From: Janthinobacterium sp. CG3
GTDB taxonomy: Bacteria; Pseudomonadota; Gammaproteobacteria; Burkholderiales; Burkholderiaceae_D
Assembly (NCBI RefSeq): GCF_000344615.1
Contig: NZ_KB467824.1
Span: 1,080,592-1,144,591 of the forward strand
Reading direction: 5' to 3'
DNA length: 64,000 nt
The translations under genes and the position numbers were made by a program. Of this stretch, positions 55,915 through 61,572 are shown one piece after another; positions within the stretch are counted from its first letter, which is position 1; each line of letters opens with the position of its first letter. The notes beneath the pieces are model-generated. The model had not been told where the DNA came from, made no database searches, and saw only the letters and a program-made list of their open reading frames with translations.

Positions 55915-57026
55915 AGCAGCTGATACCGGTCACCATCGTGACGGGCTTCCTCGGCTCGGGCAAAACCACCTTGCTGCGCAGCCTGATCCAGCGCCGCCAG
56001 ACGCGGCGCCTGGCCCTGCTGATCAACGAGTTCGGCGAAATCTCGATCGACGGCGCGCTGATCCGCGACGAGGCCGGCGGCGACGAGCAGGTGCGCATCC
56101 ACGACTTCCCGTACGGCCTGATCGCCTACGGCGACGACGAACAGTTCGTGCCGACCATGCGCGCCATCGCGGCGCGGCGCGCCAACGTCGACCACGTGCT
56201 GATTGAAACCTCGGGCCTGGCGCTGCCGACGGCGGTGATGGAACTGCTGCAAAGCCCGGAACTGTGCGACGACTTCATCCTCGACGCCACGCTGGCCGTG
56301 GTCGACACGCCGCTGCTGCTGTCGGACCAGTTCGAACACGGGGTGGGTATCAACCCGGCGGTGAATCCGGCCGCCACCATGTTCGAACAGCAGTTGGAAT
56401 ACGCCGACGTCGTCGTGCTGAACAAAATCGACGGCCTCGACGACGAGGCGCTGCTGCTGGCCGAAACGCGGGTGCGCCAGCGCGCGCCCAACGTGCGCTT
56501 CCTGGAACTGGCGCACCAGGCCCGGCTCGACATCCGCCTGGCGCTGGGGCTGCGGCTGCACCAGCCGACGCGCACCGAGCACGGCCACACCTACACGGCG
56601 CTGCCGGCGATGCCGGGGCCGCAGGCCGGCGTGCTGGCCGAGCAAAGCCGGCTGAACGGCCACGCCCACTCCGGCCTGAGCGCGCACAGCCACGGCCTGG
56701 CGACCCACAAGCACTTCCACGAACAGGACCCCGGCTGGCTTTCGTTCGTGCTGCGCAGCGACGTCGCGCAGCAGGCCGACCAGCTCAAGGCGGCGCTGCT
56801 GGAGGCGGCCAAGGTCGAACCCATCCTGCGCAGTAAAGGCTTCATCCGCACCGACGCGACCCCGCGCGCCGTACTGGTGCAGGGCGTGCGCTCGCGCGTG
56901 ACCATCAGCGTCGACGCCGTCAAACCGGCGGCGCGGCGCTCCGAGCTGGTCTTCATCGGCTACCACACCAGCCGTAGCAATGTCGCCGCGGTGCTGTCGA
57001 ACCTGACGGGAACGCCATGGCGATAG
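55911..57026 (+). CDS. cobW: CobW-family GTPase lacking the CxCC motif
   Basis: Encodes 371 residues of the COG0523 metallochaperone family. Walker A GFLGSGKTT (12-20), the INEFGEISID switch (38-47), ETSGLALP (99-106) and NKID (171-174) are intact. The metal-binding CxCC motif that normally follows the switch is missing: the equivalent stretch at about 68-73 reads YGLIAY with no cysteine. A His-rich loop lies at about 224-270 (HGHTY, HAHSG, HSHGLATHKHFH). By position it may deliver cobalt to CobN, but with His instead of Cys ligands. ATG 55911 overlaps the cbiHJ stop. Confidence 0.88.
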   Translation: MKQLIPVTIVTGFLGSGKTTLLRSLIQRRQTRRLALLINEFGEISIDGALIRDEAGGDEQVRIHDFPYGLIAYGDDEQFVPTMRAIAARRANVDHVLIETSGLALPTAVMELLQSPELCDDFILDATLAVVDTPLLLSDQFEHGVGINPAVNPAATMFEQQLEYADVVVLNKIDGLDDEALLLAETRVRQRAPNVRFLELAHQARLDIRLALGLRLHQPTRTEHGHTYTALPAMPGPQAGVLAEQSRLNGHAHSGLSAHSHGLATHKHFHEQDPGWLSFVLRSDVAQQADQLKAALLEAAKVEPILRSKGFIRTDATPRAVLVQGVRSRVTISVDAVKPAARRSELVFIGYHTSRSNVAAVLSNLTGTPWR

Positions 57027-57099
57027 CCTGGCATGGCCGCTGCGCGTCGGCCCTGAAATGAACCAACACCCCCCATTTTTAATCCAAGGAGAATCACCC

Positions 57100-57672
57100 A
57101 TGCAATCCAAACACATCCGCTTACTGGCCCTGGCGCCGCTGGCGTTCTGCGGCGCGGCCGCCGCCCATCCCGGCCACACGCACGGCGCAATGGCCGGCTT
57201 GATGCATCCCTTCCTCGGCCTGGACCATTTGCTGGCCATGCTGGCCGTTGGCGTGTGGGCGACCCAGCTAGGCGGCCGCGCGAAATGGCTGCTGCCATTG
57301 AGCTTCGTGGCGCTGCTGGCCGCCGGCGGCGGCTTGGCGATGGCCGGCGTCGGCCTGCCGATGGTCGAAGGCGGCATCGCCACCTCGGTTCTGCTGCTCG
57401 GCCTGTTGATCGCGCTGGCGGTGAAAATGCCAACGGCGCTGGGCGCGGCGATGGTCGGCGTGTTTGCCTTGTTCCACGGTTTCGCGCATGGCAGCGAAAT
57501 GCCGGCGCTGAGCACGCCTTGGCAATACGCCTTCGGCTTCATGGCCGCCAGCGCGGTACTGCACGGCGCCGGCGTTTTGTTCGGCAACGGCTTGCAGCGC
57601 CAGTCGCTGTGGCTGCGCGCCAGCGGCGGCTTGATCGCGCTGAGCGGCGTCTGGATGAGCGCCGCCGCCTAA
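57100..57672 (+). CDS. hupE: HupE/UreJ-family metal permease
   Basis: Encodes 190 residues. A signal-like segment (1-20) ends in AAAHPGHTHG, and further on HPFLGLDHLLAMLAVGVWA and LFHGFAHGSEMP mark the HupE/UreJ family of nickel/cobalt permeases. Six or so membrane segments are visible. ATG 57100 is preceded by AAGGAGA at 57086-57092. Being last in a B12-regulated operon suggests cobalt import alongside CbtAB. Confidence 0.9.
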   Translation: MQSKHIRLLALAPLAFCGAAAAHPGHTHGAMAGLMHPFLGLDHLLAMLAVGVWATQLGGRAKWLLPLSFVALLAAGGGLAMAGVGLPMVEGGIATSVLLLGLLIALAVKMPTALGAAMVGVFALFHGFAHGSEMPALSTPWQYAFGFMAASAVLHGAGVLFGNGLQRQSLWLRASGGLIALSGVWMSAAA

Positions 57673-57814
57673 TGTAAGGTCGATGCCGCGGCGGGCGACG
57701 CGAGTGTCCGCCCGCGGCGGCAGATGCGGCAGGGCCGGCTTGCGTGAGATAATTCGCGCGCGCCACAGGCGCATGCGCTCCCCGCGCATTTCACCGAATG
57801 CCATTGCCGACCCT

Positions 57815-59167
57815 ATGACTCTCAAAATTTCCAGGATACTTCACGCGGGTTACGTCTTCGAGTGCGACGATACGCAGATCGCCTTCGACCCGATCTTTGA
57901 AAATCCCTTCAGCCGGAATTGTCACGCCTTTCCCGACGTCAGGTTCGATCGCGAGCAGATCAGGAAGGTGAGGTTCGCCGCCGTCTTCATTTCTCACTAC
58001 CACGACGACCACTGCTCGCTCGAAAGCCTGGATTTGTTGGACCGGCGGACGCCGCTGTATATCTACTGTCTCTTTGAAGAACTCTTCGCGATGGTGCGCG
58101 AGCTGGGCTTCGTCCATGTTCATCAACTGCGCACCAATGTTCCCATCAGCGTCGGCCCGTTTGAGGTGTTCCCGCGCGAGGCGCTCGATTCCGACGTGGA
58201 CTCCATGTTTCAAATCAAGGCGGCCGGCCTGAATGTGCTGAACGTCGTCGATTCGTGGATCGGTCCCGAGGCGCTGGTCGGACTCGCGCAGGACGCGCCC
58301 TGGGACATGGTGCTGTGGCCGTTCCAAACGATGCGCGAGATCGAGGTACTGTCGCCGTCCCGCGCCGCCGCCGCGCCGGCGGCGTTGCCGGCCGACTGGA
58401 TCGAGCAACTCACGATACTCAATCCCCGCTATGTGGTGCCGAGTTCCTGCCAATTTCTGCAGGAATCGTGGTCCTGGTATAACCGCGCCTTTTTCCCGAT
58501 CAGCTACAGCCAGTTTCAACAAGAGGTGGGGGCGGCGCTGCCGGACGCGCAGATAGTCAGACTCAATCCATCGGTGTCTGTGCTGTTGGATGGAAAATCG
58601 CTTCAGACAGGTTCGCCGCTGGGCTGGGTCTTGCCCGTCGGCGAGCAAGATGTCGATTATCAATACGAGGGCAATGCGGCGCCGCCGCCCACGTCGGAAA
58701 TTGCTTGCCATTTTTCGCCCCTGACGGCGGAGCAGACCGACAGGGTCATCGGTTACTGCCGTTCGGGCTTGCTTGAAAAATACAGTGAGATGGAACTTGC
58801 GCCGGACAGCTACTTCGAGAAGGTGCGCGTGTGGCGGCTGTCGGTCTACGACCACGCGGGAACGGGCACAGACTTCCACTACCGCCTGGAAGGCGACAAT
58901 ATAACGCCCCTCGTCGTCGACGGCGAACAGGCCCTGTCCTGGACCACCGAGATCCCCATTGCGAAGTTTTACGCGGCGCTGGCGTTGGGCGAGTCGCTCA
59001 CCTCCATGTACATGCGTATCAACGATGCGGTGTTCGATACGCAAACCGAAGAGGAAATTCAGTCGGCGGATATCGTCGACGATCCCTTGATTCGTTGCCT
59101 GTTTAACGATGTCGATTTCGGCGCTTACCAAGCTGCGCAGCTTCGGCGGCTAAAAGAACGCCTTTGA
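57815..59167 (+). CDS. MBL-fold metal-dependent hydrolase, substrate unknown
   Basis: Encodes 450 residues. The metallo-beta-lactamase metal motif is HYHDDH (61-66) after VFISH. Before it is the usual beta region ILHAGYVFECDDTQIAFDPIFENP. The C-terminal ~200 residues (from about 250) are an added domain not seen in most MBL enzymes. ATG 57815 was chosen because MTLKISRILHAGY is the typical N-terminus; the upstream frame is open but Arg-rich and unlikely. Gene order gives no clue to substrate. UlaG-like lactonase or phosphodiesterase activity are both possible. Confidence 0.8.
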   Translation: MTLKISRILHAGYVFECDDTQIAFDPIFENPFSRNCHAFPDVRFDREQIRKVRFAAVFISHYHDDHCSLESLDLLDRRTPLYIYCLFEELFAMVRELGFVHVHQLRTNVPISVGPFEVFPREALDSDVDSMFQIKAAGLNVLNVVDSWIGPEALVGLAQDAPWDMVLWPFQTMREIEVLSPSRAAAAPAALPADWIEQLTILNPRYVVPSSCQFLQESWSWYNRAFFPISYSQFQQEVGAALPDAQIVRLNPSVSVLLDGKSLQTGSPLGWVLPVGEQDVDYQYEGNAAPPPTSEIACHFSPLTAEQTDRVIGYCRSGLLEKYSEMELAPDSYFEKVRVWRLSVYDHAGTGTDFHYRLEGDNITPLVVDGEQALSWTTEIPIAKFYAALALGESLTSMYMRINDAVFDTQTEEEIQSADIVDDPLIRCLFNDVDFGAYQAAQLRRLKERL

Positions 59168-59221
59168 ACTGTCCAACCGGAAGCGCGACCCGGTTTTTCG
59201 CAAATTGGTACGGCCCCGGCG

Positions 59222-59584
59222 TCAGCCGCCCGCGCGCTTGGCGTTGTGGCCGCGCTTTTTCAGCGCATCGACAACCAGGTCGCAGTGGTCGCCTTGCACC
59301 TCGATCACACCGTCTTTGACCGTGCCACCGCAACCGCAGGCTGTGCGCAGCTGTTTGCCCAGCAAGGCGAGGGCGATGGCGTCGAGCACTAGCCCTTTGA
59401 CGAGGGTGACGCTTTTGCCGCCGCGGCCTTTGGTCGAGCGCGATACGCGCACCACGCCATCGCCCGCGGGCGCGGTTTTGGCCTGGGCTTTGCAGCCGCA
59501 CTCGGCGACGGCTTGCCGGCATTCGGGGCAGGTGCGGCCGACTTCGGTGGAGTACACCAGGCCGCCTTTTGAACTACTTTTCAT
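59222..59584 (-). CDS. yciH: SUI1/YciH-family translation factor
   Basis: Encodes 120 residues. The C-terminal SUI1 fold is clear: VRVSRSTKGRGGKSVTLVKGL, LRTACGCGGTVKDGVIEVQGDH and LKKRGHNAKRAGG. An N-terminal extension has a four-cysteine set (C-x2-C-x6-C-x1-C, about residues 17-28), a probable zinc knuckle. YciH in E. coli affects start-codon fidelity. ATG 59584 was chosen; the longer upstream frame is not protein-like. Confidence 0.88.
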   Translation of the reverse strand: MKSSSKGGLVYSTEVGRTCPECRQAVAECGCKAQAKTAPAGDGVVRVSRSTKGRGGKSVTLVKGLVLDAIALALLGKQLRTACGCGGTVKDGVIEVQGDHCDLVVDALKKRGHNAKRAGG

Positions 59585-59763
59585 TATGGATCTGCTCGGG
59601 ATTGTTTGATTGATGAATTGGCGGGAGTGTAGCAGATCGGTGTCAGACTCTAGTGCCGTCCAGTTAGCGCGATTTTCGTAGATACTATGAATGAAGGCGG
59701 GTCGGCAAAAGACGCAAATTAATCCTAAAGTGAAGGTTCGAAGAATCAACTTAGGAGAAAATC

Positions 59764-60915
59764 ATGCAACCGACCCGCGCCAACGATTTTACGCCTGAAG
59801 TCGAAGTTTTTGCAGTGGCATTAGAGTTGTCGAGCAAGAGCTGGAAAATTGCCTTGCACGACGGAAAGAGAGAGAAGCCGGCGATTCAGACGGTTTCCGG
59901 CGAGACAGCGGCGGGGCGCCTCAACGAAACGGTGCAGGAGATTGAGAAGTTCAAGGCAAAGTGGGGCCTGGCCGCCGAGGTACGCACCGTCGTGCTGTAC
60001 GAGGCTGGTCAGGATGGCTTCTGGATTGAACGCGCCCTCTCGAAGCTGGGCTACGAGGTGGTGATCTGCGACCCTGCCAGCATTCCCGTCGAGCGGCACA
60101 AACGGCGGGCCAAGACCGACCGGCTCGACGCGATCAAGCTGGTGCTGACATTGCGGGGCTGGTTGCGTGGCGAGTACGACCGGATGCACGTGATCCGTGT
60201 TCCGACGGTGGAGGCCGAGGCGCAGCGGCACGTGGTACGGGACCGCGGCGAGTTGCAAAAGGAAACGCAGCAGCACCGCGACCGGATCCGCAAGCTGCTG
60301 CGCACCGTCGGCTGCTGGGATGGCGTCGGCGGCGATGTGGGGGCGCGGCTGAACAAGCGGGAATTGTGTTGCTACGACGGCGATCCGCTGTCGGCGCAGC
60401 TGCAGCAGCGGCTGGAACAGGAGTGCAAACGTTTGGAGTTGGCGCAGCAACAACTGGCCGCGCTGGAAAAAGGGATGGCGGAGCAATTGCCGCCGGAGGT
60501 GCGCCAGCGCATTGCCGACCTGGAACGGTTGAAGGCGGTGGGGCCGGTGGGCGCGACGAGGCTGGTGCTGGAGCTGTTCTGGCGCAAATTCGAGAACCGC
60601 AGGCAGGTGGGCGCCTGCGTCGGTTTGGTGCCGCAGCCCTACGACAGCGGCGAGAGCCGGGTTGACCAGGGCATCAGCAAGCAGGGCAACCGGCGCGTGC
60701 GCGCGCTGTTGATCGAGATGTCTTGGTTCTGGCTGCGCTACCAACCCGACAGCGTGATGACGAAATGGTTCGCCCGGCGCACGCAGGGAGGCCAGAACAA
60801 GCGCGGCAAGCGCATCGCCATCGTCGCGGTGGCGCGCAAGCTGGTGGTCGCCCTGTGGCGCTACCTGGAGCATGGGATCGTCCCCGAAGGGGCGCAGTTG
60901 AAACGAGCGGCATAA
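59764..60915 (+). CDS. IS110-family transposase
   Basis: Encodes 383 residues. The N-terminal DEDD domain (FAVALELSSKSWKIALHDGK with the first Asp/Glu, VVLYEAGQDGFWIERAL, ICDPASIPVERHKRRAKTDRLDAIKL with the later Asp residues) and the C-terminal Transposase_20 domain (LKAVGPVGATRLV, VGLVPQPYDSGESRVDQGISKQGNRRVRALLIEMSW with the catalytic Ser context) are both complete. AGGAGAA at 59753-59759 precedes ATG 59764. It appears intact and could be active. Confidence 0.93.
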   Translation: MQPTRANDFTPEVEVFAVALELSSKSWKIALHDGKREKPAIQTVSGETAAGRLNETVQEIEKFKAKWGLAAEVRTVVLYEAGQDGFWIERALSKLGYEVVICDPASIPVERHKRRAKTDRLDAIKLVLTLRGWLRGEYDRMHVIRVPTVEAEAQRHVVRDRGELQKETQQHRDRIRKLLRTVGCWDGVGGDVGARLNKRELCCYDGDPLSAQLQQRLEQECKRLELAQQQLAALEKGMAEQLPPEVRQRIADLERLKAVGPVGATRLVLELFWRKFENRRQVGACVGLVPQPYDSGESRVDQGISKQGNRRVRALLIEMSWFWLRYQPDSVMTKWFARRTQGGQNKRGKRIAIVAVARKLVVALWRYLEHGIVPEGAQLKRAA

Positions 60916-61271
60916 GGGAGTAAGGCGGCACGTTCAGTACCAGTAGTTGGCATTACGTTGAAGTACGCAGCAGCAAGGAGTAGGCAGGCCCGTAACCCGA
61001 CCTGGTTGCCCATGGCAACCGACCCTAGTAGATGGGGCTTGCACGCATCAAGGTCACTAAGCGCAACGCGCATGCAGAATTAGGCTGGGGTAGCAAAACC
61101 AGCGGATAGAAGGTGGTGGGACGTGAAGTCTCACGCAATGATGACCGAGAGCTTCGAACTGGGCTGTACGAACGACGAAAGCAAAGCGCTGGCAATGAAC
61201 GAAGGCCAAAACGAAACAGGTCGGCATGGCGCCAAGCCGCAATATGCGTCATGGCGCCATGGACCAGCATA

Positions 61272-61342
61272 TTTCGGTATCGGCGGCGTCAAGGGTTCGC
61301 TTCGCCGGGCTTCGCCCGCCCTTGACCCCGCCGATACCGAAA
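61272..61342. repeat. Long hairpin, 24-base arms
   Basis: The 24-base arm at 61272-61295 pairs with 61319-61342 with one mismatch. The 23-base loop is itself a smaller GGGC-TTCG-CCCG hairpin. It resembles a repetitive extragenic palindrome or a structured end of the IS110 element. Confidence 0.75.
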
Positions 61343-61393
61343 CAAGGGATAGGATAAATTTGCGAAAAACCAGTTGACTTGGAATTCATCATA

Positions 61394-61502
61394 GAAGGTC
61401 GGGTTAGCCCGAAAGGGCGTAACCCGACAATGTTGGCCCGGAACAGCGCGTCGCGCTTCGGCCAACATTGTCGGATTACGCGTGCCGCTAATCCGACCTA
61501 CG
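61394..61502. repeat. Composite palindromic element, REP/BIME-like
   Basis: Two palindromic units lie in inverted orientation. One is at 61398-61428 (GTCGGGTTAGC ... GCGTAACCCGAC). The second is at about 61468-61501 (GTCGGATTACGCG ... GCTAATCCGAC). Between them ACAATGTTGGCC (61427-61438) and GGCCAACATTGT (61460-61471) form a further inverted repeat. Repeats of the 'GTAGGTCGGATTAGC' kind are known as scattered intergenic repeats in beta- and gammaproteobacteria. Confidence 0.7.
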
Positions 61503-61572
61503 ATTTTTGATTGTGCGGGGAGCGTCGGATTGTAAACCGGGGTCTGCCCCCTCAGTCGTCGCGGGCGTAGGC

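Larger units (their letters stand above)
59650..61390 (+). mobile_element. IS110-family element, ends approximate
   Basis: It contains one transposase gene (59764-60915), about 115 bases of 5' flank and about 475 bases of 3' flank before ordinary sequence resumes. IS110 elements lack obvious terminal inverted repeats and do not duplicate a target, so the limits were judged from the change in sequence character and are uncertain by about 50 bases. Large palindromes follow at 61272-61342 and 61394-61502. The noncoding flanks of IS110 elements encode the bridge RNA that specifies donor and target. Confidence 0.6.
60916..61572. other. 657-base noncoding stretch: IS110 3' flank and palindromic repeats
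   Basis: No convincing gene is present. The first part (to about 61390) is probably the noncoding 3' end of the IS110 element, with small hairpins such as GGTTGCC-CAT-GGCAACC near 61003 and a repeated ATGGCGCCA near 61226 and 61252. The second part holds two large palindromic units described separately. The end of the c-di-GMP gene (61573) follows. Confidence 0.6.

Noticed and set aside
57683..57814. N-terminal extension of the MBL-fold protein
   Set aside because: It is Arg-rich with no conserved residues, and the family N-terminus starts at 57815.
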